A stretch of 64,000 bases of DNA from Gemmatimonadota bacterium. Lineage in GTDB: Bacteria > Gemmatimonadota > Gemmatimonadetes > Gemmatimonadales > GWC2-71-9. Below, piece by piece: positions 8,505 to 16,384 of this stretch (positions are counted from its first letter, which is position 1; each line of letters begins with the position of its first letter). The stretch is taken from contig JAZKBR010000004.1 in NCBI GenBank assembly GCA_040388535.1, positions 527,699-591,698 of the forward strand, read 5' to 3'. The position numbers were made by a program, and so were the translations under genes. Under the pieces are notes generated by a model. The model was not told where the DNA came from. It searched no databases and saw nothing but the letters and a program-made list of their open reading frames with translations.

Positions 8505-9491
8505 TTACGGCGATTTCGCGAGGTAGGCCGCGCGGATCGCCGATGCCGTCTTGTGCGCCCCGGTGTGACTCCACCCCGGGGGCATCACCAGATACGCAAC
8601 CTTGTTCTTCAGGCCGGGCGCCTGCTTCACATCGCGCGCCAGCGCAACCAGTTCCCCGAAATAGAAATCGCGGAAACTCCCCACGTCGATCGGGCGAGTC
8701 ACGCCGTACTCGGGCGGCATCGTGACTTCCTCGTGCTGTAGCGTGCCGAAGGCGCGATCCCAGACATTCAGCAGGTTGCAGAAGTTGGTGTCGATGTAGA
8801 GCGGATTGCGCGCGTGGTGCACCCGGTGGTGCGATGGCGTGAGGATGAGCCGGTTGAGCGGACCCAGCCGGCCATCGCGCAGCAGGTGTTCGCCCGCGTG
8901 GATGAAGGTCCCCCAGAAGCCGTCAATGAACATGATCAGGAAGAGCAGCGGTGGCGAGACGCCGAGGAGGATGCAGGTCGACGTCCGGACGATGTCGGCG
9001 TAGGGCGCCTCGAGGAAGAAGTGCGCCTGGCTGACAAACAGGTTCATCGTCTCCGGCGCATGATGCGTGCTGTGCAGGCACCAGAGCAGCCGGACCTTGT
9101 GGGCGAGGTAATGGTAGAAGAAGTGGCCCAGTTCCCAGACGATGTAGCCGTAGATGATCCAGTACCAGGTGATCCGGCTCTGGAAGATGGCGTAGGGCGA
9201 GAAGAGCCCGATGCAGAAGGCGAGCGCGGCGATGGAGATGAAGGTGCCGAGCACGCGGTTGAGCACGTAGGTGAAGAAGATCACCTTGTACTCGCGGACC
9301 TTGAAGTTCTTCTCGACCAGCGCGCGCACGATCTCGAACACGAGCAGCAGCGGCAGGAGCGGGCCGATCGCGCCGGTGAAGCCGTCCCAGGTCCGCAGTC
9401 GGCTGTAATCGTGCGCAGCCGCCATGTCGAGCCAGGATTGCACGCCGAAGAAATTGATGAATTCGTGCCAGATCACGACCAGTGGATGCAT
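8505..9491 (-). CDS. Sterol desaturase/fatty acid hydroxylase family membrane protein
   Basis: 328 residues with about four hydrophobic segments and the di-iron histidine clusters of the family: HFFYHYLAH (HxxxH-like), HSTHH (HxxHH), and HHRVHH late in the protein with the preceding HAGEH. Relatives hydroxylate or desaturate lipids (sterols, alkylglycerols, carotenoids). A cytosolic tail of about 70 residues follows the last His box. It converges on the propeller gene with only 3 bp between stop codons. The substrate is unknown. Confidence 0.9.
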   Translation of the reverse strand: MHPLVVIWHEFINFFGVQSWLDMAAAHDYSRLRTWDGFTGAIGPLLPLLLVFEIVRALVEKNFKVREYKVIFFTYVLNRVLGTFISIAALAFCIGLFSPYAIFQSRITWYWIIYGYIVWELGHFFYHYLAHKVRLLWCLHSTHHAPETMNLFVSQAHFFLEAPYADIVRTSTCILLGVSPPLLFLIMFIDGFWGTFIHAGEHLLRDGRLGPLNRLILTPSHHRVHHARNPLYIDTNFCNLLNVWDRAFGTLQHEEVTMPPEYGVTRPIDVGSFRDFYFGELVALARDVKQAPGLKNKVAYLVMPPGWSHTGAHKTASAIRAAYLAKSP

Positions 9492-9524
9492 TGCCAGACC
9501 CTTGAAGAGAGGCGGGAGGCGCGG

Positions 9525-10562
9525 CTATCGCGAGTCGACCCGGAAGCGGTCGATTCCGACGAACGGGTCACCGAAGGAGCGGTAGATCGATCTGCCGTCG
9601 CGCGACACGAGAAAGGCTCGTCCTCCTTCCGGCATCTTGAGGGTGCCGAGTGGCGTGCCGTCGGCGCGGGTCAAGGCGAGGTAGATATCCCACCTCGGAT
9701 GTTCAGGGTCATCCACTGTTTCGGGCCGGAGTCGTTCGAAAAGCAGTGCGTACCGGCCCTCGCTCAATTCGCCAAAGCCTCGGATCGTGGCCGGGGCGAC
9801 CCAGGTGCCGGAGGCCTTCACCTCGTGAACGGTGTTGCCCGGCACGAGCGGTTTTCCGAATACGTGCGCCGGGCTCTCCACTAGAGACCAGGTCCCGGGG
9901 TTGAAGTGCGCGATCGCGAGCTGTCCGTCGCGGAGGATCGCAGCACGGTAGCCGTTCCCAGTCCGTCCGAATGAAGCGTCTTCCTCGGTCGGGGGGAATT
10001 TCTTCTCGAGCAAGGCACCGGACGTGGAATACACCAGGACGGCCGGCGCCTCTTTCCGGAAGACGTACTGGATGAGGTGCAGCCGATCGCCGACCAGTCT
10101 GATCTGCGAGACGTAGGGCGACGCGATCGTGAATGACCGTGTGAAGGCACCACCGGCGGCAAAGACGGATATGCGCTGCTGGGCGACGTCGGCGACGAAG
10201 AGGTCGCCATTTTTGGCCACGGCGAGACTGACCGGCCGCGAGAACTCACCGGGGCCCTCGCCTTTCCCGTTGCCCATGACGCGTCGCACCGTGCCATCAC
10301 GATTGAAGACAATGACCTTGGGCGACCGGTTGTCCAGGACGTACAGCGCGCCGTCGGCGCCCTCAGCCAGATCCGCGATATTGCTCAGCATCCCGCCGTC
10401 GAGCCGGCGTTGGGCCGGAGTGCTGCCCGCAGGGCCGGCGGGATCTTCCCAGCCGAAGCGTTGCAGCGGGCTCAGGCGAAATTCCTGGGAGGGAAGCGCG
10501 GCGGCGCTGCAAGCCAGGAGAGTGAGGGCCAATGAAGCGCCGCGCCGATCTGACACTCTCAT
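9525..10562 (-). CDS. Exported six-bladed beta-propeller protein
   Basis: About 345 residues from the ATG giving MRVSDRRGASLALTLLACSA, a Sec signal peptide; an earlier start would add nine unconserved residues. Blades read as IADLAEGADGALYVLDNRSPKVIVFNRDG, PVSLAVAKNGDLFVADVAQQRISVF and GRAFLVSRDGRSIYRSF. Proteins of this type ('6-bladed beta-propeller') are abundant in Gemmatimonadota and Bacteroidota; the function is unknown. It is separated by 14 bp from the barrel-like gene upstream and may be cotranscribed. Confidence 0.75.
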   Translation of the reverse strand: MRVSDRRGASLALTLLACSAAALPSQEFRLSPLQRFGWEDPAGPAGSTPAQRRLDGGMLSNIADLAEGADGALYVLDNRSPKVIVFNRDGTVRRVMGNGKGEGPGEFSRPVSLAVAKNGDLFVADVAQQRISVFAAGGAFTRSFTIASPYVSQIRLVGDRLHLIQYVFRKEAPAVLVYSTSGALLEKKFPPTEEDASFGRTGNGYRAAILRDGQLAIAHFNPGTWSLVESPAHVFGKPLVPGNTVHEVKASGTWVAPATIRGFGELSEGRYALLFERLRPETVDDPEHPRWDIYLALTRADGTPLGTLKMPEGGRAFLVSRDGRSIYRSFGDPFVGIDRFRVDSR

Positions 10563-10576
10563 TCGGTGGCCTCCGT

Positions 10577-11170
10577 CTACCAGCGCCACTGAAGCCCACC
10601 TTCGATGTTGATCCCCGACAGGTTGAGCGGGATGCCGGGGCGATGCGACAGATCGAACGAGAGGCGATATCCAGCGCGCATTTCCACGCCGACCCCGCCC
10701 GCCAGAGAAGCACGCAGGCCACCCGCGAAGATCGCACCGCTCGCAACCCCTGATGCTTTCTCAAATCCGCAACACGAGTCGAATCGATCCTCGAGCGGAA
10801 CAAGGCTCAGCCCGGCGCCGAGAAAAGGCCGCACTCCCGCAACGACGGCCGGCCGCTCGTTGAGCAGCATCACGTCAAACGGATGCGCCGTCGCACCGTA
10901 TGCGTTATAGCCCTCATCGCCAAAGCCTCCGACATAGTCGACATATTCCGCCGAGAGACGACTCAGCCGGAACTCGATCCATTCATGAGCTCCGAGCCTG
11001 AACCCGAGCGCAGCAGCAGGCGCCGACGTCCCGAACCTCACGCCCCTGCCGCCAACCGAGGCTGAACCAAAGCCCACGTGCACATACCCCTTCGGGAGCT
11101 GCGCGCCGACGGGGGTCGTGTACATCAACAACGCCGGAAAGAGGGCGATTCCTGCCACAACACCTTTCAC
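10577..11170 (-). CDS. Predicted outer-membrane beta-barrel-like protein
   Basis: 197 residues with a signal peptide (FPALLMYTTPVGAQ, cleavage after AQ near residue 24) and alternating, glycine-rich strands: YVHVGFGSASVGGRGVRFG, FRLGAHEWIEFRLSRLS, VEMRAGYRLSFDLS, ending in GGLQWRW with a terminal aromatic as in barrel proteins. Two adjacent cysteines (SCCGF) are unusual in such proteins. I recognise no specific family. It is probably exported and inserted in the outer membrane, perhaps cotranscribed with the downstream propeller. Confidence 0.6.
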   Translation of the reverse strand: MKGVVAGIALFPALLMYTTPVGAQLPKGYVHVGFGSASVGGRGVRFGTSAPAAALGFRLGAHEWIEFRLSRLSAEYVDYVGGFGDEGYNAYGATAHPFDVMLLNERPAVVAGVRPFLGAGLSLVPLEDRFDSCCGFEKASGVASGAIFAGGLRASLAGGVGVEMRAGYRLSFDLSHRPGIPLNLSGINIEGGLQWRW

Positions 11171-11211
11171 GATTCAGCTCCCGAGGGGGGCAGGCTTCAG
11201 TCTGGGGAAAA

Positions 11212-11721
11212 TCACGTGGGCGCGGGGACACGCCCGACAACGACCCCATCGGCGTCGGCCCAGAGCCAGTCACCCGGCTTGAAATGCGCATCGCCAAAGG
11301 TGAGCTCTCCGCCTGCCTCTGACGAATCTCCCGACTCGCCGCGCCGCGGCACCGCGCCCAAAGCCCGCAGCCCAACGGCAATATTCGCGGTGAGCCCGGT
11401 GTCTCGCACGGCGCCATTTACAATGACGCCGGCCCAGCCGTTCTGCTGGGCAAGCAAGAGCGATCGCTCGCCGACGAGTGCCACGACCAGCGAACCACCG
11501 CCATCAACTACCAGCACACGCCCCTCCCCTGGGCCCTCGAGCGCGCGCCGAACCGGCCGGTAGTCCTCGTGCACCGCGAGGGTCGCGATCGGTCCGGCAA
11601 ACTTCCGGACGCCGCCAAAATCACGCAGCGGTGCGTGCACAATCTGCACCCCTCCCGGATGATCATCGGCGAGGTCAGCGGTGGCCCACTCGGGTTCGGT
11701 CACGGATTCAACTCCGTCCAT
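11212..11721 (-). CDS. RraA-like protein (ribonuclease E inhibitor RraA/HMG aldolase family)
   Basis: 169 residues covering the whole RraA fold. Landmarks are the N-terminal TADLAD, GPIATLAV, and the signature GWAGVIVNGAVRD (residues 95-107), with R106-D107 placing substrate and metal in aldolase members. The family splits into RraA regulators of RNase E and HMG/CHA aldolases; short proteins like this are named RraA but often have aldolase or oxaloacetate decarboxylase activity. A 180 bp gap lies upstream with no recognisable gene. Confidence 0.83.
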   Translation of the reverse strand: MDGVESVTEPEWATADLADDHPGGVQIVHAPLRDFGGVRKFAGPIATLAVHEDYRPVRRALEGPGEGRVLVVDGGGSLVVALVGERSLLLAQQNGWAGVIVNGAVRDTGLTANIAVGLRALGAVPRRGESGDSSEAGGELTFGDAHFKPGDWLWADADGVVVGRVPAPT

Positions 11722-11902
11722 TCGACCAGGTTCACGGCGACACGCCCGCCTGGAACTCGCCGACGAGCCGGAATGGATTGGTGCGGCCTTGAGGCACAGG
11801 GGCTCGCTGGATGTTTGCTGGGAAAGGGGTGTCGCGAGTGTTCGACCCGGACACGCAGAATTCTAGCGCCGGGCCATGCTTCTGGTAACCCCGATCGGGG
11901 CG

Positions 11903-12283
11903 TCAGACGTGCCGGATCCACTCCCGGATCACGCCCTCGACCGCCGCACGGCGCGCGGTGAGATCATCGAGGTCCCGCACGGTCAGCAGCGCACGATCCT
12001 TCGCGAGCCACTTCAGCAGCTTCTCCGGGTCGGCGATCCGCACGATGGCGCCTTCATGTACCTTCGCCCCGAGGTGGAGCACGATCTGGATCCCCTGACT
12101 CGCTCGGACGTTGATAGTCGCGAACCACTCCGAGGTGCGGAAACTCGGCGCGTTCCACTTGATCCCTTCGGCAATCGAGGAATCAACACCGAGCATGATG
12201 GTGCGCACGAGATCGAAGGCCGGGGTGTTGCGGTGTTTCAACTCGGCGAGGAAGTCTGTCACTGCGGGAGTGCGGCCGCTCAC
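11903..12283 (-). CDS. DUF1801 (YdhG-like) domain protein
   Basis: 126 residues. The family pattern is clear: VRTIMLGVDSSIAEGIKWNAPSFRTSEWFATINV, then VLHLGAKV and WLAKDRALLTV, ending with an alpha helix. The fold resembles small frataxin-like iron or phosphate-binding proteins, but no biochemical role is settled. It is the last gene of the minus-strand train that begins with the MHYT kinase; its ATG overlaps the TonB-domain gene by 4 bp. A CCCCGATCGGGG palindrome just after it has no T-tract. Confidence 0.85.
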   Translation of the reverse strand: MSGRTPAVTDFLAELKHRNTPAFDLVRTIMLGVDSSIAEGIKWNAPSFRTSEWFATINVRASQGIQIVLHLGAKVHEGAIVRIADPEKLLKWLAKDRALLTVRDLDDLTARRAAVEGVIREWIRHV

Positions 12284-12837
12284 TGCGGCGGCCCCAGAGG
12301 TGGCATACCCGCCGCAGCCCGGTTGCGCGCAACCTGATCGCGGGGGACCAGTGGTGCGGCACAGTCCGTGATCCGGATGATCGACATTCTGGAGGTTTCA
12401 GGCCAGGTCAGCTTACTCGTCCGCGGTCCAACGCAAGTCTCACCTTGCTGGAACTGCACCCGGATGGCCATCGTGACGGGGCGTGTCCGCTGGCCCACGC
12501 GCAGAGGCGCCAGTCGCCATTTGGACACTGCATGGACCGCTGGCCGCACGAACGCGGTGTTGGTGCTGCTCAGGACCTTGATCGAAGCGCTGTCCACCGC
12601 CCCAGCCACGTTGACGACAAAGTTGAGTGCCACCTCGCCTTCGACGCCTGCCGAGCGGAGGACCGGTGGATAGAGCGGCAGCGGATTGGAGTCGTTCCAC
12701 GCCATGGCGCTCGTCGTGCCGCAACCACTCCGGTTATCACAAATCGGTAGCAGGACGACACCTTGCACCGGCACCGCGCGGGCGCAGCCCGCGACAGCGA
12801 ACACTCCCAGCAGGATCGGCGCAATCGTTCGCATCAC
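12280..12837 (-). CDS. Lipoprotein with lone TonB C-terminal domain
   Basis: 185 residues. The signal ends in the lipobox FAVAGC (lipidation Cys18). The TonB_C-type core is PPVLRSAGVEGEVALNFVVNVAGAVDSASIKVLSS followed by AVSKWRLAPLRVGQRTRPVTMAIRVQF. There is no membrane anchor helix or Pro-rich linker, so this is not a classical energy transducer. Stand-alone TonB-type domains are common in Gemmatimonadota lipoproteins; the role is unknown. A C-terminal tail of about 50 residues is unrelated. It overlaps both neighbours by 4 bp. Confidence 0.8.
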   Translation of the reverse strand: MMRTIAPILLGVFAVAGCARAVPVQGVVLLPICDNRSGCGTTSAMAWNDSNPLPLYPPVLRSAGVEGEVALNFVVNVAGAVDSASIKVLSSTNTAFVRPAVHAVSKWRLAPLRVGQRTRPVTMAIRVQFQQGETCVGPRTSKLTWPETSRMSIIRITDCAAPLVPRDQVARNRAAAGMPPLGPPQ

Positions 12838-13106
12838 AACCTCCGGCGCACTGAGGCGCCCTTGGGCCAGTAGGCAAACTCCGGCTCATACACTGCGGCC
12901 TCGAGATCCACCAGCCGATCGCGCAGGTAGGTCTGCGCATCCGACACCGCCGCGTTGTAGACTGACGGGGCCACTTCCTTGAGGAAGAAATCGAGCAGGA
13001 GCCCCGCCTCGATATCACTGAGTTCTGCCTCGATGTTCTCCGAACAGTACCGCTTGATCGACGCGAGCGCCTGCTTTCGGGAATCGTCAGTGAGGGCGAT
13101 TGGCAT
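12834..13106 (-). CDS. DUF2164 family small protein
   Basis: 90 residues from the ATG at 13106, with a GGGAGA site nine bases upstream. The sequence ALTDDSRKQALASIKRYCSE, then EAELSDIEAGLLLDFFLKEVAPSVYN and DAQTYLRDRLVDLEA, is the DUF2164 pattern, an all-helical small cytoplasmic protein of unknown function. It is positioned between a cupin (4 bp away) and the TonB-domain lipoprotein (overlap) in the operon led by the MHYT kinase. Confidence 0.85.
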   Translation of the reverse strand: MPIALTDDSRKQALASIKRYCSENIEAELSDIEAGLLLDFFLKEVAPSVYNAAVSDAQTYLRDRLVDLEAAVYEPEFAYWPKGASVRRRL

Positions 13107-13110
13107 GATT

Positions 13111-13467
13111 TCAGATCTCCCGCCGCACCGCAGCGGTCGCGGCATCACCGGTATTCGGCGTTCCGGCACGCTCGATGATCATCAGGTGCACTTCCTCGGC
13201 GGCCACGGGTCGGTGCTCGACTCCCTTGGGCACCACGAAGAACTCGCCGGGCTCGAGCGTGACACTCCGATCGCGCATCTCGATCACCAGTTCGCCCTTG
13301 AGCACCAGGAAGAAGTCATCCGTGTCATCGTGATGATGCCAGACGAATTCTCCCTGCGCCTTGACCACCATCAGGTCGTGGCCGTTGAACTGCCCCACGG
13401 TGCGAGGCTGCCAATGTTCGCTGAAGCTGGCGAGTTTGTGCTCGAGGTTCACGACATTACCGCCCAT
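13111..13467 (-). CDS. Cupin domain protein
   Basis: 118 residues, one cupin barrel. Motif 1 is GEFVWHHHDDTDDFFLVLKGEL (three His and the acidic residues of the metal site), motif 2 is PGEFFVVPKGVEHRPVA. The histidines suggest a mononuclear metal. The substrate is unknown; such proteins are often small isomerases or dioxygenase-like enzymes. The ATG lies inside the last 11 bases of the kinase gene, with GGAGG upstream, indicating translational coupling to the kinase. Confidence 0.87.
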   Translation of the reverse strand: MGGNVVNLEHKLASFSEHWQPRTVGQFNGHDLMVVKAQGEFVWHHHDDTDDFFLVLKGELVIEMRDRSVTLEPGEFFVVPKGVEHRPVAAEEVHLMIIERAGTPNTGDAATAAVRREI

Positions 13468-15754
13468 CCAGCACCTCCCGTACCTTGGTCAGCAAGTCAC
13501 TCATCGCCCACGGCTTGTGCAGGAAAGGTACCTCCGGCTCGAGCTCGATCGATTCGTGGACTTCCCGGGCAGCATAGCCACTGGTGTAGAGGAACGCGAC
13601 ATCGACCGCGTCACGCCGGAGCGCCCGATACAGTTCCCGCCCACCCATGTTTGGCATCACCACATCAGAAATCACCAGATCCAGGGCATCGCCGAGTTCC
13701 GCCACGCGCTGTAACGCCTCCTCGCCGTCAACGGCCGTGAATACCTGATAACCGAAGCGCTCGAGTACCCGCGTAGCCGAACGGCGAATGGACTCTTCGT
13801 CATCGGCCACCAGGATCGTTTCGGTCCCGCCGCGGAGGGGAACGTCCGCCGCCACGAGTACACCGGGTTCCGGTTGCATGATCGCCGGGAAATAGAGCCG
13901 CACGGTCGTGCCCTGGCGCGATTCACTGTAGATGTTGGCGTATCCCTCGTGTTGTCGCATCAACCCGTAGACCATCGAGAGGCCGAGACCGGTGCCGACG
14001 CCCTGTGGCTTGGTGGTGAAGAACGGATCGAAGACCCGTTCGAGATTCGCGGCATCAATCCCGATTCCGGTGTCGCTTACCGAGAGACAGAGGTACCGCC
14101 CCGGCTTTCCCCAACCCTGGGCCGTGCACCACTCCTCATCAAGCAGGCTCGAGGTCGCCCGGAGGACGAGCAACCCACCATCCGGCATGGCATCGCGCGC
14201 GTTGGTCGCGAGGTTGAGCACGATCTGCTCGATCGCTCCAGCGTCGCCCATTACGCCGGGGAGCTCGGGGTCGGTCTCGATCACCACCCGGATGGTGGCC
14301 GGAAGGAGCCGACTGAGCGTCGACCTCCACTCCTCACAGAGGGCCCCGATCGCGAGCGGGCGGAGGTTTACCATCTCCCGCCGCGAGAAGGCGAGGAGCT
14401 TGCGCACCATCTCGGCTCCACGGCTGGCGGCACCGCGGAGCTCAAGCACATCCTGTCGCAATTCCTCCTGTTCCGCCGGAAGACTTTCAACCAGAAGATC
14501 ACTGTTCGCGAGGATCACGGTGAGGATGTTGTTCAGATCGTGCGCTATGCCGCCGGTGAGCTGACCGATCGCTTCCATCTTCTGCGCCTGCCGGAGCTGA
14601 TCCGCCAACTGCTTGCGATCCGTGATCTCGGCGGAGACGCCGAGGACCTGCACGGCACTGCCATCTCCCGGATCGAGCGGGACCTTCACCGACTCGAACC
14701 ACCGGAGGGTTCCGTCGACCGGAGAGGTGAGCTGCTCCTGGAAGATGCGCCGGGCGCCGCCGGTTGCGATCACCTCGCGATCGGCGGCGAGGTACTTGCT
14801 GACTTCATCCGGATCAAGATTGAAGTCGGCATCGGACTTCCCCACCAGCCCAGCCGGGGTTGTCCCATAGACCTCGGCCATCGCGCGATTCACGAGGGTG
14901 TATCGCCCGGACTGATCTTTCACAAAGATCAGGTTCGGGTCCGCATCAATGACCTGGCGGAGAAACGCCTCCTGTACCCGGAGCTTCGCGGCGATTTCGC
15001 GAGTCGCCTCGAGTACGCGCAGGCTCACCCGACGATGCACGGCGGCAGCGCCGAGGGCGGTCGCGAGCACCAGCATGGAGCCGAAGGTGACCGACGCCGT
15101 GAGCGCGGAACCAGTCAGCAGGAGATGGCTGTCCGGCAGTTCGCCGCCGGGCAGCGGCGTAAAGTGCGCCGCTGCCATCGCCGTGAAGTGCATCCCCACG
15201 ATGGCCGCTCCCATCAGCATGGCGCTCACGACCTTGCCCACCTCGGCCGCGCGAGTCGTTGGCAGACGGTAATGGTGGGCGAGCCATAATGCCGCCGCCG
15301 CGGCACTGATCGCGACGGCGATCGATGCCAGTACGAGGAGCGGATCGTAGCTGGTGATGACGCCGGCCCGCAGCGCCGACATGCCGAGGTAATGCATGCC
15401 GGCGATGGCGGTGCCCATCAGCAGGGCACCGATGAGCAGCGAGGCAACCCCGAGTGTGGTGCGTGCTGAAACGCTGAGTGCGATGAGGGAGGCGACGAAG
15501 GCAACGAGGACCGAGAGGAGCACGCGGGGAATGTCGTAACCGATCGGCACAGCGAGCGAAAACGCGAGCATCGCGACGAAGTGCATGCTCCAGATCCCTA
15601 CGCCCATGGCGAACGCCCCGGCGATCAGCCAGAGCATCCGTTGGCGACCGGCAGACGCCGCCACACGCCCGGCGAGATCGAGGGCGGTATAGGACGCCGC
15701 GATCGCGATCAGCAGGGAGAGTGCCACCAGAAACGGATCGTAGCTACCTGACAC
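13457..15754 (-). CDS. MHYT-PAS hybrid histidine kinase with C-terminal receiver
   Basis: 765 residues, GTG start. An N-terminal MHYT sensor of about seven helices carries the diagnostic MHFVAML, MHYLGMS and MHFTAMA motifs, thought to bind copper and sense O2, CO or NO. A PAS domain (about 265-385), the HisKA helix with [11 protein letters not shown] (phospho-His), and HATPase boxes ([27 protein letters not shown]) follow. A receiver with [11 protein letters not shown] closes the protein. It is the head of a five-gene operon with cupin, DUF2164, TonB-domain and DUF1801 genes. A dedicated downstream response regulator is not adjacent. Confidence 0.92.
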   Translation of the reverse strand: MSGSYDPFLVALSLLIAIAASYTALDLAGRVAASAGRQRMLWLIAGAFAMGVGIWSMHFVAMLAFSLAVPIGYDIPRVLLSVLVAFVASLIALSVSARTTLGVASLLIGALLMGTAIAGMHYLGMSALRAGVITSYDPLLVLASIAVAISAAAAALWLAHHYRLPTTRAAEVGKVVSAMLMGAAIVGMHFTAMAAAHFTPLPGGELPDSHLLLTGSALTASVTFGSMLVLATALGAAAVHRRVSLRVLEATREIAAKLRVQEAFLRQVIDADPNLIFVKDQSGRYTLVNRAMAEVYGTTPAGLVGKSDADFNLDPDEVSKYLAADREVIATGGARRIFQEQLTSPVDGTLRWFESVKVPLDPGDGSAVQVLGVSAEITDRKQLADQLRQAQKMEAIGQLTGGIAHDLNNILTVILANSDLLVESLPAEQEELRQDVLELRGAASRGAEMVRKLLAFSRREMVNLRPLAIGALCEEWRSTLSRLLPATIRVVIETDPELPGVMGDAGAIEQIVLNLATNARDAMPDGGLLVLRATSSLLDEEWCTAQGWGKPGRYLCLSVSDTGIGIDAANLERVFDPFFTTKPQGVGTGLGLSMVYGLMRQHEGYANIYSESRQGTTVRLYFPAIMQPEPGVLVAADVPLRGGTETILVADDEESIRRSATRVLERFGYQVFTAVDGEEALQRVAELGDALDLVISDVVMPNMGGRELYRALRRDAVDVAFLYTSGYAAREVHESIELEPEVPFLHKPWAMSDLLTKVREVLDGR

Positions 15755-15887
15755 GGGGGCCTGTCACTCCTTCCATCCTACGAGCGATTGGGGGCTGCTC
15801 GTGGAACCGGTACTGTTCGCAGAGATGGAGCGGAGTCGCGCCCGAGGCTGCGAGCCGTGGAACTACACCTGCACAGGATCGGTAAAC

Positions 15888-15965
15888 ATGTCGACACTAA
15901 TGATAGTAATCATTGTCGTGATCGTATTCGGCGGCGGCTGGGGCTGGTCGCGCCGGGGTCGCTAA
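15888..15965 (+). CDS. 25-residue single-pass membrane peptide
   Basis: A short frame encoding MSTLMIVIIVVIVFGGGWGWSRRGR is hidden in the 200 bp gap after the MHYT kinase. It has an AGGA site nine bases before its ATG, one hydrophobic helix (residues 4-14), a GGGWGW turn and a basic tail SRRGR that would face the cytoplasm. Small proteins of the 'MSTLLIII..GGGG..R' kind are common but poorly described. Its TAA overlaps the stop of the convergent GNAT gene by 4 bp (CTAA). It is AT-richer than its surroundings. Expression is unproven. Confidence 0.6.
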   Translation: MSTLMIVIIVVIVFGGGWGWSRRGR

Positions 15966-16384
15966 AGCGCCTTGCCGAAGCGGCGACCCGTTTCCTGCAG
16001 CCCGACCCGCTGGTAGAACGCGCGGGCGCCATGTAGCGATTCATAGGTGGTGACCGAGAGGCGCTCGCAACCAGACTCGCGAGCCCGGGCCTCGACTTCC
16101 GCGACCAGACGACGGCCGACCCCGGCCCCGCGCGACGCAGCATCGACCACCAGCGCAGTCAACCACGCCACGTCGCGCGCGCGATTGAGCACACCGATGA
16201 TGTGCATTGTGGCGAGCCCGAGAATCTCTCCATCGCGAACGGCCAGCAGGGTACGAACACCGCCGCGACTGAGTCGTTCCAGTCGCCCCGGGATCTCCTC
16301 GGGCAACACCGCATAGCCGAGCTGCGTCAACAGGCCGGCAACGGCGTCGGCATCCGCGGGCGTCGCGTCGCGGATTACAACCAT
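15962..16384 (-). CDS. GNAT family N-acetyltransferase
   Basis: 140 residues of the GNAT fold. The N-terminal strand VVIRDATPADADAVAGLL, the motif A strand LTALVVDAASRGAGVGRRLV (acetyl-CoA loop RGAGVG) and the C-terminal CERLSVTTYESLHGARAFYQRVGL are all clear. The acceptor substrate is unknown. Its start lies 10 bp inside the end of the leucine-rich repeat gene upstream, so the two are translationally linked. It converges on the 25-residue peptide gene. Confidence 0.85.
   Translation of the reverse strand: MVVIRDATPADADAVAGLLTQLGYAVLPEEIPGRLERLSRGGVRTLLAVRDGEILGLATMHIIGVLNRARDVAWLTALVVDAASRGAGVGRRLVAEVEARARESGCERLSVTTYESLHGARAFYQRVGLQETGRRFGKAL

Noticed and set aside
8814-9884. A 356-residue plus-strand frame across the hydroxylase and propeller genes
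   Set aside because: Antisense to two real genes; extremely Glu/Asp/Arg rich without a hydrophobic core.
11889-11900. CCCCGATCGGGG as a terminator after DUF1801
   Set aside because: Stem of only four base pairs around a four-base centre, no T-tract.
13874-15289. A 471-residue plus-strand frame inside the MHYT kinase
   Set aside because: Antisense shadow of a gene with conserved domains.
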